Assembly: GCF_034424545.1 (NCBI RefSeq)
Contig: NZ_CP139970.1
Coordinates: 2,914,001 to 2,978,000 of the forward strand
Direction of reading: 5' to 3'
Length of the DNA: 64,000 nucleotides
Source of the DNA: Trinickia caryophylli
Lineage (GTDB): Bacteria; Pseudomonadota; Gammaproteobacteria; Burkholderiales; Burkholderiaceae
Every line of letters starts with the position of its first letter. Position 1 is the first letter of the stretch. Below, in pieces: positions 16,970-26,301 of the stretch. The translations under genes were made by a program, and so were the position numbers. The notes under the pieces are model-generated. The model saw only the letters and a program-made list of their open reading frames with translations. It was not told where the DNA came from and made no database searches.

Positions 16970-18315
16970 AGTGGACCGTTCACCGTCTTCCATAGCATCG
17001 AAAGCGTATCGTCGAAGTCGTTGATTTCCCGGACCGGCTGGCAGAGAAAGGCGCGAATCGCATCCTTGCGCGCGAGCGCCTCGTCGGCCTCCGGATCGTG
17101 GCCCGCCTGATACTCGCCCACACGCACGAGCAACTCGATTTCGCGGTAGCTCGCCATCAGGCGGCGCAGGCGCCCGGCAAGCCGGACCTGCTCGGCCCCG
17201 GCCACCTGCGACATCACGCGGCTCACGCTTGCACCGACGTCGATCGCGGGATAGTGATCGCCCTCGGCGAGCTTGCGCGAGAGCACGATGTGGCCGTCGA
17301 GAATCGAGCGAACCTCGTCGGCAACGGGCTCATTCAGATTGTCGCCCTCGACGAGCACCGTATAGATCCCGGTGATGCTGCCTTTGGCGGCCGGTCCCGC
17401 CCGCTCGAGCAGCTTGGGCAGGCGCGCAAAGAAGCTCGGCGGATAGCTGCCCGCCGCCGGCTTCTCGCCCGCGGCCAGACCGATCTCGCGGCTCGCGCGG
17501 GCGAAGCGGGTGAGCGAGTCCATCATCAGCAGAACGTCCATGCCCTGGTCGCGAAAGTGCTCGGCAATGGTTGTCGCCGTGTAGGCCGCTTTCAATCGCT
17601 CGAGTGCCGGCCGGTCGGAGGTGGAGACCACCACCACACTGCGCTTTCGCGCCGCTGCGGACAGCGTGTGCTCGAGGAATTCGCGCACCTCGCGGCCCCG
17701 CTCGCCGATCAGTGCGAGCACGATGACATCGGCGTTCGTACTGCCGTCGCAGATCATGCTGAGCAAGGTGCTCTTGCCGCCGCCCGCGGCCGCGAAGATG
17801 CCGATGCGCTGTCCGCGCCCGCAGGTGAGCAGGCCGTCGATCGCCCGCACGCCGAGCGGCAGCGGCGTGTCGATGACAGGCCGCGTGAGCGGGTCGGGCG
17901 CCGCGCGCTCGAGCCCGCGCCATTCGCAGTGGCTGGGCGGCGCTTTGCCGTCGAGCGGCCGGCCCAGGCCGTCGATGACCTTGCCCAGCAGAAACGGGCC
18001 GACCGCCACCTCGTGGGGTTTGCCGAGCGGCTCGACGAGGCTGCCCACGCGCATGCCGGTCGGCTCGGCGAACGGGGAGAGCAGCGCCGAATGCCCTGCG
18101 AGCGCGACTACTTCCGCTTCGACACCCGAGGGCAGCAGCCGGCAAAGCTCGGCGAGCCCGGCGCCGGGCAGCGAGGCACGCACGAGCGTCGGGCCGATCT
18201 CGGTGACTCGGCCGAACACGCGCGGGCCCCTGCCGCGAGCGGGAGCGGCACAGGCCCGCATACGGGCGGCGAGCAGGGAGGCGAGGTGCGATGGGTCCGG
18301 CAGGCGCATGGTCAT
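16966..18315 (-). CDS. sctN: T3SS ATPase SctN
   Basis: A 449-residue F1-beta-like hexameric ATPase that unfolds substrates and releases chaperones at the export gate. The Walker A motif AAAGGGKST lies near residues 175-183, the catalytic-Glu region [13 protein letters not shown] near 201-213, Walker [13 protein letters not shown] near 261-272, and the [15 protein letters not shown] block near 287-301. ATG 18315 overlaps the sctV stop as ATGA; a second ATG two codons later is also possible. The P-loop has an Ala/Gly-rich variant of the usual GSGVGKST. Confidence 0.98.
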   Translation of the reverse strand: MTMRLPDPSHLASLLAARMRACAAPARGRGPRVFGRVTEIGPTLVRASLPGAGLAELCRLLPSGVEAEVVALAGHSALLSPFAEPTGMRVGSLVEPLGKPHEVAVGPFLLGKVIDGLGRPLDGKAPPSHCEWRGLERAAPDPLTRPVIDTPLPLGVRAIDGLLTCGRGQRIGIFAAAGGGKSTLLSMICDGSTNADVIVLALIGERGREVREFLEHTLSAAARKRSVVVVSTSDRPALERLKAAYTATTIAEHFRDQGMDVLLMMDSLTRFARASREIGLAAGEKPAAGSYPPSFFARLPKLLERAGPAAKGSITGIYTVLVEGDNLNEPVADEVRSILDGHIVLSRKLAEGDHYPAIDVGASVSRVMSQVAGAEQVRLAGRLRRLMASYREIELLVRVGEYQAGHDPEADEALARKDAIRAFLCQPVREINDFDDTLSMLWKTVNGPL

Positions 18316-20387
18316 TGCTCCCCGATCAGCTCGATGTTGCCCAACACGCGCAGTTCCGCTTCGTCGCCGAGCTCCTGGAACGACAGTACCGGCACGCCGA
18401 AGAAGTCGCGCTCGATCAGCTTGCGCAGGAAACGTCGCACGTCGATGGCCGTCATCAGCACGACATTGCCGCCTTCGGCCCGCTCCAGCGCGCGGCGCAC
18501 CTGCTCGGCGATCGCTCTCGTTTGCTCTGGCTCCAGTGCCGAGTACGACCCCGCCGAGGTTTGGCGGATCGACTCGCGAATCATGCTTTCGATCGAATCG
18601 CCAATGAGCCAGCCATCGATCCATGGGCGCCCGGCACGATGGCGAATGGCGATATGGCGACGCAGCGCGAGGCGCGCATACTCCGCGAGCATCAACGGGT
18701 CTTTCTCTCGCGGGGCCCATTCGATCAGCGCCTCGAAGATGCTGCGCAAATCGCGGATCGAAACGAGTTCTTCGACGAGCCGCCTCAGCACATCGGAGAT
18801 GCGCCCGATCGGCAACTGCCGCTGCACTTCCTTCACGAGTTCCGCATAGCGGCCTTCCATGGCGTCCATGAGGAACCGCGTTTCCTGCACGCCGATGAAT
18901 TCGGCCGCGTGCCGATCGATGACGAGCGACAGGCAGTAGCCGATCCGGGCGTCGTCTTCGTAGAAGGTCGTGCCGAGCGCGGCCAGCGTGTCGCGATGCG
19001 CGGCCTCGACCCACTGCAGCGAGAGGCCGCCGAACGGCAGTTTTTCGATGCGCTCGGCCTGCGCCAGCGGCGCGGCACCCGTGCCGACGAGCAGCCGGCC
19101 CGCGGGCATCGAGAGGTTCAACACCGGCTCGTCGTAGAGCAACACCTGAAGCGTCGAGGCTTCGAGTGAGGGATCGGCGCGCACGGCGATCTCGGGCAGT
19201 GGAATGCCGAGCGAATCGAATTTGCCGGCGCGCACCATGCCGAGCGCGTCGGCATAGCCGTCGCGGCGTGCGAGATCGGGCGCGATGGCGAGCGTGAGCG
19301 GCGTGGCCCCGGGCGTCATCGCGGCCGTGCCGCCATGCGCGGCATGCGGCTCGGCACCCCCCGCATCGGCCGACGTGCCCGTTCCTGTATGGCCGCGCTT
19401 GCGCATGAGCCACGCGCAGCCGAATACCGCGGCCGAGAGCAGAAGGAAGTAGACGATCGGAAAGCCCGGAATCAGCGCGAACACGATCAGAACGGACGCC
19501 GCCAGCGTGAGCGCCCGCGGCTGCCGGCCGATCTGCTGCGCGAGATCCGCTGCGAGATTGACGCGCTGCTCGCCCGGTACGCGCGTGACGACGATGCCGG
19601 CCGTGATCGAGATCAGCAGGGCGGGAATCTGGCTGATCAGGCCATCGCCGATCGACAGGATCGCATAGGTCGACATCGCTTGCGACGCGCTCATGCCGTG
19701 CATGAATACCCCGATCGCGGTGCCGCCGACGATATTCACGAGGATGATGACGATGCCGGCGATCGCGTCGCCCTTGACGAACTTCATGGCGCCGTCCATC
19801 GCGCCGTACAGTTGGCTTTCCTTTTGCACGAGGCCGCGCAGGCGTTTGGCCTCGTGTGCGTCGATGACGCCGGCGCGCATGTCGCCGTCGATGCTCATCT
19901 GCTTGCCGGGCATGCCATCGAGCGAAAACCGGGCGCCCACTTCCGCCACGCGCTCGGAGCCTTTCGTGATCACGATGAACTGGACGATGGTGATGATCGA
20001 GAACACGATGATGCCGACGGCGAGGTTGCCGCCCACGGCAAAATTGCCGAACGTGTAGATGATCTCGCCGGCATCGGCCTGCAGCAGAATCAGCCGCGTG
20101 GTGCTGATTGTCAGCGCGAGCCGATAGAGCGTGGTGATGAGCAGTACCGACGGAAACGCGGAGAACTCGAGCGGCTCCCGAATGTAGAGCGCCATCATGA
20201 GCAGCACGATGGCGATCGTCAGATTCAGCGCGATCATGAGATCGACGAGCCCCGTCGGCAGGGGCACGATCATCATGAATACCGCGACGAGCAACATGAC
20301 GGCGAGGACGATGTCCTGCCGGCCGGCCGCGAGCTGGAGCCATTGCGTGAGCCGCTTCATCCGCGCCCGTCCGTCATCCGTTCGCAT
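18312..20387 (-). CDS. sctV: T3SS major export gate protein SctV
   Basis: A 691-residue FHIPEP-family protein that forms the nonameric export gate. Residues 25-340 carry about eight transmembrane segments with the conserved cytoplasmic loop ([21 protein letters not shown] near 155-175), and residues 370-691 form the cytoplasmic ring domain that receives chaperone-substrate complexes. It overlaps sctN by ATGA. ATG 20387 overlaps the upstream gene by 14 bases; ATG 20360, which begins MKRLTQWL nine codons later, is equally plausible. The linker near residues 335-360 is unusually rich in Gly, Thr and Ala. Confidence 0.97.
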   Translation of the reverse strand: MRTDDGRARMKRLTQWLQLAAGRQDIVLAVMLLVAVFMMIVPLPTGLVDLMIALNLTIAIVLLMMALYIREPLEFSAFPSVLLITTLYRLALTISTTRLILLQADAGEIIYTFGNFAVGGNLAVGIIVFSIITIVQFIVITKGSERVAEVGARFSLDGMPGKQMSIDGDMRAGVIDAHEAKRLRGLVQKESQLYGAMDGAMKFVKGDAIAGIVIILVNIVGGTAIGVFMHGMSASQAMSTYAILSIGDGLISQIPALLISITAGIVVTRVPGEQRVNLAADLAQQIGRQPRALTLAASVLIVFALIPGFPIVYFLLLSAAVFGCAWLMRKRGHTGTGTSADAGGAEPHAAHGGTAAMTPGATPLTLAIAPDLARRDGYADALGMVRAGKFDSLGIPLPEIAVRADPSLEASTLQVLLYDEPVLNLSMPAGRLLVGTGAAPLAQAERIEKLPFGGLSLQWVEAAHRDTLAALGTTFYEDDARIGYCLSLVIDRHAAEFIGVQETRFLMDAMEGRYAELVKEVQRQLPIGRISDVLRRLVEELVSIRDLRSIFEALIEWAPREKDPLMLAEYARLALRRHIAIRHRAGRPWIDGWLIGDSIESMIRESIRQTSAGSYSALEPEQTRAIAEQVRRALERAEGGNVVLMTAIDVRRFLRKLIERDFFGVPVLSFQELGDEAELRVLGNIELIGEQ

Positions 20388-20730
20388 CCAGCAGCCGGCG
20401 CATGGCCTTGTAGCAGCGCATCCAGAGCCGGCTGTCGCTGTCGGGCGGCGGGGTACACGTGAGCAGTTGCATGTCGCGCACTGTGTAGGCGCGCACGGGG
20501 ATGCCCTGAAGCAAGCCGGGATGGCAGGCCGCGAGCATTTTCGCGAGCGTGCCGCTCGCGTTCCCGGCGCACACTCGGCGCGCGAGCGTGAGCCACAGGC
20601 GGTCTTCGATGACCTCCAGATAGAGGCGTAGCGGCGGCAGCGCGAACTCCATGCGCGGCTCGACGCGCACGAGCGGCAGGTCCACGAGTCGCGCGAACTG
20701 CTCGAGCCGGCGCTGCGTTTGCAGATTCAA
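20374..20730 (-). CDS. SsaM/CesL-like T3SS chaperone or gatekeeper partner
   Basis: A 118-residue protein directly before sctV, the position held by ssaM in SPI-2. I choose the TTG at 20730 because AGGAGA lies 7 bases upstream and the product then starts MNLQTQRRLEQFARLVDLPL, like a class I-type chaperone helix; the longer frame to 20814 reads as random Arg/Pro sequence. The body has alternating strands (EPRMEFALPPLRLYLEVIED) typical of small T3SS chaperones. SsaM acts with SsaB/SpiC and SsaL to order secretion. Assignment is by position, size and fold impression, not by clear motifs. Confidence 0.65.
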   Translation of the reverse strand: MNLQTQRRLEQFARLVDLPLVRVEPRMEFALPPLRLYLEVIEDRLWLTLARRVCAGNASGTLAKMLAACHPGLLQGIPVRAYTVRDMQLLTCTPPPDSDSRLWMRCYKAMRRLLDANG

Positions 20731-20871
20731 AACGTGCTCTCCTATCGGGGCTTGCCACGGCTCGATGCGGCGTGGCAAGGAGCGATCTTCGCCGAAGCGG
20801 GGCCGCCCGCACATCGGGCGGCAACCCGAGTTCCAGGCGCGTTCCCAGGCCGGCGGCGGGCGCGAACAGGC

Positions 20872-21552
20872 CTAGGCCGCGCTGGTCAGCACGAGCCCGA
20901 GCCGGTGTGCCCAGTTCGTGAGCTCGACGGCGCTGTGAACGTCGAGCTTGCGCATGAGGTTCAGCCGGTGCGTCTCAACGGTCTTGATCGAGATGCAGAG
21001 CTTCTCCGCGATGCCGCGGTTGCGCTCGCCCTGCGCGATCAGCTGGAGCACCTGGCGCTCGCGCGTGGTCAGCGTGCCTGCCGCTTTGCCGGGTGCCTGC
21101 CGATGAACCGAGGTGCGATCGAGCGCCGGATCGATGAAACACGTGCCGCTTGCTGCTTCGTGCAGCGCGCGCAGCAGCGTCTCGCCGGAGCCGGCCTTCA
21201 GCACGTAGGCGTTCGCCCCGGCCGCGATGGAATCGCGTGCCCGCGATTCCGACACATCGGCGGTCAATATGACGACGATCAGCTGCGGCCATCTGCGCTT
21301 GAGCATGTAGATGACTTCGAGCCCGTTCATGCCCGGCAGGCCGAGATCGAGCAGCACGATGTCGGGCCTGAGCAGAATGCAGGCGGAGTAGACGGCGAGA
21401 CCATCGTCGACCTCGCCGACGATGTCGTAAGGGCGATCGTTACTGCGCAGCGCGGCCTTGATGCCCTCTCTCAGGAGCGCGTGATCTTCGACGATGAGCA
21501 CGCGGGACGCGCGCGGCGGCTTGCGGGTAATGGAATTCGGCGTGATCTGCAT
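20872..21552 (-). CDS. NarL/FixJ-type response regulator of the T3SS cluster (SsrB-like)
   Basis: A 226-residue two-domain regulator. The receiver has the acidic pair in VEDHALLREG near residues 21-30, the phospho-acceptor Asp at about 69 in VLLDLGLPGMNG and the Lys in YVLKAGSG. The C-terminal LuxR-type helix-turn-helix covers residues 158-220 (LTTRERQVLQLIAQGERNRGIAEKLCISIKTVETH). A GGAGGG ribosome site precedes ATG 21552. SPI-2 is controlled by a regulator of the same family (SsrB) with its kinase SsrA; here no kinase gene is present in the cluster. It lies at the head of the leftward export operon, 141 bases before the SsaM-like gene. Confidence 0.9.
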   Translation of the reverse strand: MQITPNSITRKPPRASRVLIVEDHALLREGIKAALRSNDRPYDIVGEVDDGLAVYSACILLRPDIVLLDLGLPGMNGLEVIYMLKRRWPQLIVVILTADVSESRARDSIAAGANAYVLKAGSGETLLRALHEAASGTCFIDPALDRTSVHRQAPGKAAGTLTTRERQVLQLIAQGERNRGIAEKLCISIKTVETHRLNLMRKLDVHSAVELTNWAHRLGLVLTSAA

Positions 21553-21690
21553 GGTGCCCTCCGAGCAGTGACGTGTGAAGCGGCTCTTGTCGGGTCGCTT
21601 TTGTTTTTGCCGCATCTTCAGGTTATTGCCGTATCGTCAATCGGAAGTCCGATGGCGAGAATGCGATTATTCGTAAGACAGGGATTTCCC
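21553..21690. promoter_or_regulatory. Divergent promoter region between the response regulator and the SsaB-sctC operon
   Basis: These 138 bases separate two divergent transcripts and are less GC-rich than their surroundings, with a TTTTGTTTTTG patch near 21593-21609 and a TTGACG-like -35 on the minus strand at 21640-21635. No clear palindrome was found. It must hold promoters for both halves of the cluster. Confidence 0.5.
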
Positions 21691-22086
21691 ATGAAGCCGC
21701 CGGCCTTGCTTTCCCGAGTAGAGTCGATCTCCCGATGCGAGCGCCGCGGCGCCTACTGGATGCTCGACATCGCCGGTACCGCGGCGTGGTATCGCGACTT
21801 TGCGGAGGGCGCGTGCATCGCGATGCGCGTCGACTATCCGCTCGGAGACGGCGATCGGATTGTGCGGGCGGCGCTATGGATAGCGTCCGTACGCGAGGGA
21901 ATCGACGATGGCCTGCTGCTCGAAGACGAGCGGCTCTGGTTCGCCCGCCGGTACGCTTACGACGCTGCGTGTACGCAGACGCAGGCCGCGCTTGCTCAGC
22001 AGCTCGCGGTCGTGCGCTGGCTGGGCATCCGGTGTGCCCGATCGGATGCGATAGCGAGAGCCGGCGCGGCGGGAGTGTGGGCGTGA
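21691..22086 (+). CDS. SsaB/SpiC-like protein upstream of sctC
   Basis: A 131-residue soluble protein with no signal peptide, directly before sctC and overlapping it as GTGA. In SPI-2 the gene at this place, ssaB (spiC, about 130 residues), encodes a cytoplasmic partner of SsaM and SsaL that controls the translocator-to-effector switch; SepD plays that role in LEE. Sequence features are modest: an alternating beta pattern (RRGAYWMLDIAGTAAWYRDF, ACIAMRVDYPLGD) and a C-terminal Ala-rich helix. ATG 21691 has AGGGA upstream; in-frame ATGs at 21661 and 21652 are possible. The identification rests on position, size and partner genes. Confidence 0.6.
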   Translation: MKPPALLSRVESISRCERRGAYWMLDIAGTAAWYRDFAEGACIAMRVDYPLGDGDRIVRAALWIASVREGIDDGLLLEDERLWFARRYAYDAACTQTQAALAQQLAVVRWLGIRCARSDAIARAGAAGVWA

Positions 22087-23597
22087 TCGTGCGCCGTTGG
22101 ACGGCGGGTTGCCGGCTCGTGGCTGCGGCCGTCGCGTTCGGCCTCGAGCTCGGCCTCATGTGCGCCGCGCACGCGGCCATTCCGACGCACGGCGCCCCCG
22201 CCTTTTTCTTTTCGACGCGCGGCGCGCGGCTGCCCGAAGTCCTGCGCGATCTCGGCGCGAACTACGGTGTGCCGATCGTCGTGAGCCCGCGCGTGGACGG
22301 CTCGTTCATCGGCCGCCTCGACGCGCGCTCGCCCGGCGAGGCGCTGGACCGGCTGGCAAGCCTCTACCAACTGGCGTGGTATTACGACGGCCACGTGGTC
22401 TACGTCTACAAAGCAGACGAGACGGGCTCGCAACTCGTCACGCCTTCCTATGTGCCCGTCGATACGCTGATGGCGAGCCTGAAAGGCACCGGGCTGCTCG
22501 ACGGCGGGCGTTGCCTCGCCCGCGCCGTGCCGGGCTCGAGCGCGATACAGGTCTACGGCGTGCCTGTTTGCCTGGAGCGGGTGACGGGGTTCCTGCAGCG
22601 CATCGATCAACAGGACCTCGAGCGCGAGCGAAACGAGGAGGGGATCGAACTCTTCAAGCTCAAATACGCGAGCGCGACGGACGAGACCTATCGCTACCGG
22701 GGGCAGCAGATCGTCGTGCCCGGCGTCGTCTCCGTGCTCAACCAGATGGCGCAGGGGCGCACGCTCGGTGCGACCGGGGAGCGCAGCGGGGCTGCTGTCT
22801 CGAATGGGGCCGTGCTGCCCACGTTCGCGGCCGACGAGCGGCAAAACGCCGTGATCGTGCGTGACAAGAAGATCGATCTGCCGCTTTATGCGAAGCTCAT
22901 CGGCCAACTCGACCACAGGCCGAAGCTCGTCGAGGTATCGGTGACGATCATCGACGTGGACGAGCAAAACCTCAATCAGCTCGGTATCGACTGGTCCGCG
23001 ACGACTCGTATCGGCGGCGGATCGATTTCGTTCAATGCGGCTGGAAGCGCGAGCGACTTTTCGACGATCGTCGGCGATACGGGCAATTTCATGGTCCGGC
23101 TGAGCGCGCTCGAGCAGAACGCCAAGGCACGCATCCTCTCGCGCCCCTCCGTGCTGACGGTCGACAACATGCAGGCCGTGCTCGACAAGAACATCACCTT
23201 CTATACGAAGCTCGTCTCCGAAAAAGTTGCCAAGCTCGAATCGGTTTCCACCGGTGCGCTGCTGCGCGTCACGCCGCGCGTGATCGTCGAAGGCGGGCAT
23301 GAGGAGATCATGCTTTCGCTCGATATCGAAGATGGTCGGCAGACCGATCCGATCAGCCGCCAGGAGCCGCTGCCGCAGACGCTCGATTCGGAGATCGTGA
23401 CGCATGCCATGCTCAAGCCCGACCAGGCGTTGCTGCTCGGCGGTTTCGTGCAAGGCGAAGAGAGCGAAGGCACGCGCAAGATCCCGTTGCTCGGAGACAT
23501 TCCGATCCTCGGCCGACTTTTCGGCACCACGCAAAAGACCAACCGGCATTCCGTCAGGCTCTTCCTGTTGCAGGTGCAGCCCGTCAACCAGTCCTGA
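22083..23597 (+). CDS. sctC: T3SS outer-membrane secretin SctC
   Basis: A 504-residue secretin that forms the outer-membrane ring. An N-terminal signal sequence (hydrophobic residues 12-30, ending around AHA-A) is followed by the N0/N1 ring domains (LPEVLRDLGANYGVPIVVS, ITGRLD-like repeats) and a C-terminal secretin domain with VEVSVTIIDVDEQNLNQLGIDW, ARILSRPSVLTVDNMQA and GGFVQGEESEGTRKIPLLGDIPILGRLFG. The start is GTG 22083, overlapping the upstream stop. Length is close to SsaC (about 497). No pilotin gene was recognised nearby. Confidence 0.97.
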   Translation: MIVRRWTAGCRLVAAAVAFGLELGLMCAAHAAIPTHGAPAFFFSTRGARLPEVLRDLGANYGVPIVVSPRVDGSFIGRLDARSPGEALDRLASLYQLAWYYDGHVVYVYKADETGSQLVTPSYVPVDTLMASLKGTGLLDGGRCLARAVPGSSAIQVYGVPVCLERVTGFLQRIDQQDLERERNEEGIELFKLKYASATDETYRYRGQQIVVPGVVSVLNQMAQGRTLGATGERSGAAVSNGAVLPTFAADERQNAVIVRDKKIDLPLYAKLIGQLDHRPKLVEVSVTIIDVDEQNLNQLGIDWSATTRIGGGSISFNAAGSASDFSTIVGDTGNFMVRLSALEQNAKARILSRPSVLTVDNMQAVLDKNITFYTKLVSEKVAKLESVSTGALLRVTPRVIVEGGHEEIMLSLDIEDGRQTDPISRQEPLPQTLDSEIVTHAMLKPDQALLLGGFVQGEESEGTRKIPLLGDIPILGRLFGTTQKTNRHSVRLFLLQVQPVNQS

Positions 23598-23606
23598 CAG
23601 AAAACG

Positions 23607-24818
23607 ATGGAAGGTCAATACAAGCTCAAATGGCTCAATGGCCTGCTGGCGGGGCGTGAACTCCTCTTGCCGGCGGGCGAGCTTTGCCTCGGCGCTGGCG
23701 AGGCGGATGTCGCCGTGGCGTTCGAAACCGATGGCGAGGCGGTGCTCTGCGTCGACGACGATGGCGTGCACATCCGTTCCGCGTTGCCCGTCTGGGTCGA
23801 GGGCACGCGTTGGGACCTCGCACAGCGCCTGCCGCTGCATGCGCCCGTCGATCTCGGCGGCCAGGCTTTCGTGCTCGGGCTCGCCGCCGATACGATCGTC
23901 TCCCGAAGCGTGCCGGAACGGGCATCCCGCGCACGCGGGCGCGCCTCGCCGGTCCGCTGGCGCCTTTCGTGCCTCGCTGCGTCGTGCGCCGCGCTCGGCG
24001 CTGTCGTGCTGCTTTATCCGCAGACCGCGCGGCAGCCCGATGCGGCGAATGCGAGCCGTACCGACATGCGGCAATGGGAAACGGTTCCCGGCGTGCACGT
24101 CGCAACGAACCCGGACGGTGTCGTCGTCCTGTCAGGCTACTGTGCGCGCTCCGCGGACATCGATGCGCTGCGCAGGCGCCTGACCGCGTCCGGGCGGCTC
24201 GTGCGCGACGACACGGTCTGCACGGACACGCTGCTCGCGAGCGTGCGCGAAGTCCTGCTGTCGAACGGCTACCGGGATGCCGGCGTCGAGCCGGGTAATG
24301 GTGATGGTACAGCCGTGATCCATGGCGATTTCGCGGCCGATGCACGCTGGCGCTCGACTGCGGCTCAGCTGGCCGCGGTTCCCGGCCTGCGCGGCTGGTC
24401 GATCAGCGACGATCGCGCGCAGGCGTTCGATGCCCTTTTGCGGACGCTTGCGGCCAGACATCTGCTGGACGGCGTGAGCTTGTCGGTCTCGGGCAGCACG
24501 CTCATGGCGAGTGGGCGCCTGCCGCCCGGGACGGTCCGTGCGCTGAACGACACGCTTGCGGCCTTCAACGCGGGGGCGCCGGCGCTGCGCGCCCAGTTTC
24601 ACGATCTGCCGCCGGCGCCGCCCGCGGCTGGGCTCTTGCCCGCGGCGATCGTGAGCCTCGGCGGAAACGTCGATTCGCCGTTCGTCGAACTCGCGAACGG
24701 CATGCGCCTGCAGCGCGGCGCGGTGCTGCCGAGCGGGTTCGTGGTCTATGCGCTCGACGACGCCTATCTCGCGCTGCGCAAGGGCCAGCAACTGATCGCG
24801 GTGCCGCTCGGGCTTTGA
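23607..24818 (+). CDS. sctD: T3SS inner-membrane ring protein SctD
   Basis: A 403-residue bitopic protein forming the outer of the two inner-membrane rings, the same length as SsaD. The N-terminal 90 residues form a FHA-like cytoplasmic domain (YKLKWLNGLLAGRELLLPAGELCLGAG), a single hydrophobic helix lies near residues 118-138 (LSCLAASCAALGAVVLLYP), and the periplasmic part carries ring-building repeats (HVATNPDGVVVLSGYCARSADIDALRRRL and relatives). It lies 9 bases after sctC, in the order ssaB-C-D-E of SPI-2. Confidence 0.93.
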   Translation: MEGQYKLKWLNGLLAGRELLLPAGELCLGAGEADVAVAFETDGEAVLCVDDDGVHIRSALPVWVEGTRWDLAQRLPLHAPVDLGGQAFVLGLAADTIVSRSVPERASRARGRASPVRWRLSCLAASCAALGAVVLLYPQTARQPDAANASRTDMRQWETVPGVHVATNPDGVVVLSGYCARSADIDALRRRLTASGRLVRDDTVCTDTLLASVREVLLSNGYRDAGVEPGNGDGTAVIHGDFAADARWRSTAAQLAAVPGLRGWSISDDRAQAFDALLRTLAARHLLDGVSLSVSGSTLMASGRLPPGTVRALNDTLAAFNAGAPALRAQFHDLPPAPPAAGLLPAAIVSLGGNVDSPFVELANGMRLQRGAVLPSGFVVYALDDAYLALRKGQQLIAVPLGL

Positions 24819-24848
24819 TGCGCAGCGGCGTGGAAGAAAGGAGGCGGC

Positions 24849-25085
24849 ATGGCCCGGATCACCTACCTCGAAGAGATGCTTGGCCGCGACCCGGCGAGGC
24901 GCGCGTGTGGCGAAATGGTGAAACGGCTGACCGACCAGGAGGCTGCCTTGCGCACGGCATTGCGCACGCCCCGCGGCGCGCGGGAACATGCTGCACTGCT
25001 GCGTTGCGAGCGGGCCTGTGCGAGCGCGCGTATCGTCGTGGAGACGCTGTGGGCCCGCTACCACGGCGGCGAAGACATCGAATAG
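24849..25085 (+). CDS. SsaE/YscE-like needle co-chaperone
   Basis: A 78-residue, mostly helical protein after sctD, the ssaE position of SPI-2. YscE-type proteins bind the needle subunit together with a YscG/SsaH-type partner and stop it polymerising in the cytoplasm. It begins MARITYLEEMLGRD and continues as two helices rich in Arg, Ala and Glu; the start has an exact GGAGG ribosome site. The SsaH-like partner is encoded in the needle operon. Family sequences are very divergent, so position and size carry the call. Confidence 0.75.
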   Translation: MARITYLEEMLGRDPARRACGEMVKRLTDQEAALRTALRTPRGAREHAALLRCERACASARIVVETLWARYHGGEDIE

Positions 25086-25176
25086 CCGTATCGAACAGGG
25101 CAGCATGGCGGGCGGCGGGGCGCACCTGCGGCGCACGATGGTGCCTGTTCGAGGCGGGCAGCCGGGAGCCGGAAGC

Positions 25177-26301
25177 TCAGCCCTCGCGCGCGTCGAGCAT
25201 GTCGAGGCATTCCAGAAAGGCGCCGAGCATCATGTCGCGCTGGTCTTCGTCCTGAAAGCAGTCGCCCGGCAGCAGCCTGGCGATATCGGCGAGGCGCTGC
25301 ACCATCAGTTGCACGGGAACGCTTTGCGCAGCGAGCACGCTTGCCTGCTCCTCGACCCATCCTCCGTCGATCCACGACTGATCGACGGCCTCGATGAATA
25401 TCCGGAGCACGGCGTCGCCGTCGAGCGCCGCGTCCGGCATCGCTCGCGCGAGCCGTTCGCAGTGATCCTCGATGCTGAGAAACTGCACGATTCGCTTCAA
25501 GTCGCCGATCACGGCGGCGAGTCGGGTGTCCGTGGCCGGGCCCTCGGCCGACAGTTCGAACGCGAGTGCGCGAATGAGCGTCTTGAGCTTGCGTTTGCGC
25601 TCGTGCAGGGCCTGCAGCTGCGCGAACCATTGCGCAAGGCGCGGCCGCTGGTCGGCGGCGCGCTGATACAGGCGCCGCAGCTGGGCGAGCTCGCCGCGGG
25701 TGGCGGCGCCGAACTCCAGGCGGCCGAAGAGCAGCAGCACCCAATCCTCGCTGTCCAGCACGGTCGAAAGCGCGTCGTCGAGCCGCCGGCGAGCGGCGTC
25801 GGAGAGGCCGCCGTTCTTCAGCCGCGCGCCGAGCAGCAGCGCCATCTCGCCCGCGTCGAAGCCGGCCCTGCGCATTTCGTCGTAGGGCGCGGGCGACCGC
25901 TCGATTTCGGGCACGCGGGCATGAAGCGCCTCCGCCTGCTCGACGGCGATGTCGCCGAGCTTGCCGAGCATGACCTTCGTGCGGGCCCGATCGATCTTGC
26001 CCTCGCGCAACGCGCGTGTGCGTGCCCCCATGGCGAAGCCGATGTCCTCCATCGTCGCGAGAAACGATTCGCTGTCGATGCCGCTCGTGCTGAGCTCGAT
26101 CGCTTCGAGTTCGAGCAGATTCGTGCCCCATTCGCTTCGTGCCATCTCGAGCGCCGATCCGGCCGGGAAGATCTGAGCCGCGGTGGCGTCGCCGTCGGCG
26201 TCGACGGTGCCGGCGGCCTGCGCCGACTGGGCGGCCTGGGCCGAGGTCTGGACGGACGCGGGTGCTGCCTTCGGTGCGACAGGCGAAATCTTGTCGATCA
26301 T
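25177..26301 (-). CDS. sctW: T3SS gatekeeper SctW (SsaL/SepL type)
   Basis: A 374-residue soluble, largely helical protein of the HrpJ/YopN/SepL family, which holds back effectors until translocators are secreted. The first 45 residues are Ala/Gln/Ser-rich and disordered, as in a secretion signal; the HrpJ-type helical repeats cover residues 60-370 (ESFLATMEDIGFAMGARTRAL, DAGEMALLLGARLKNGGLSD, DDALSTVLDSEDWVLLLFG). ATG 26301 overlaps the sctL stop as ATGA. It is the last gene of the needle operon, matching ssaL downstream of ssaK. Confidence 0.88.
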   Translation of the reverse strand: MIDKISPVAPKAAPASVQTSAQAAQSAQAAGTVDADGDATAAQIFPAGSALEMARSEWGTNLLELEAIELSTSGIDSESFLATMEDIGFAMGARTRALREGKIDRARTKVMLGKLGDIAVEQAEALHARVPEIERSPAPYDEMRRAGFDAGEMALLLGARLKNGGLSDAARRRLDDALSTVLDSEDWVLLLFGRLEFGAATRGELAQLRRLYQRAADQRPRLAQWFAQLQALHERKRKLKTLIRALAFELSAEGPATDTRLAAVIGDLKRIVQFLSIEDHCERLARAMPDAALDGDAVLRIFIEAVDQSWIDGGWVEEQASVLAAQSVPVQLMVQRLADIARLLPGDCFQDEDQRDMMLGAFLECLDMLDAREG

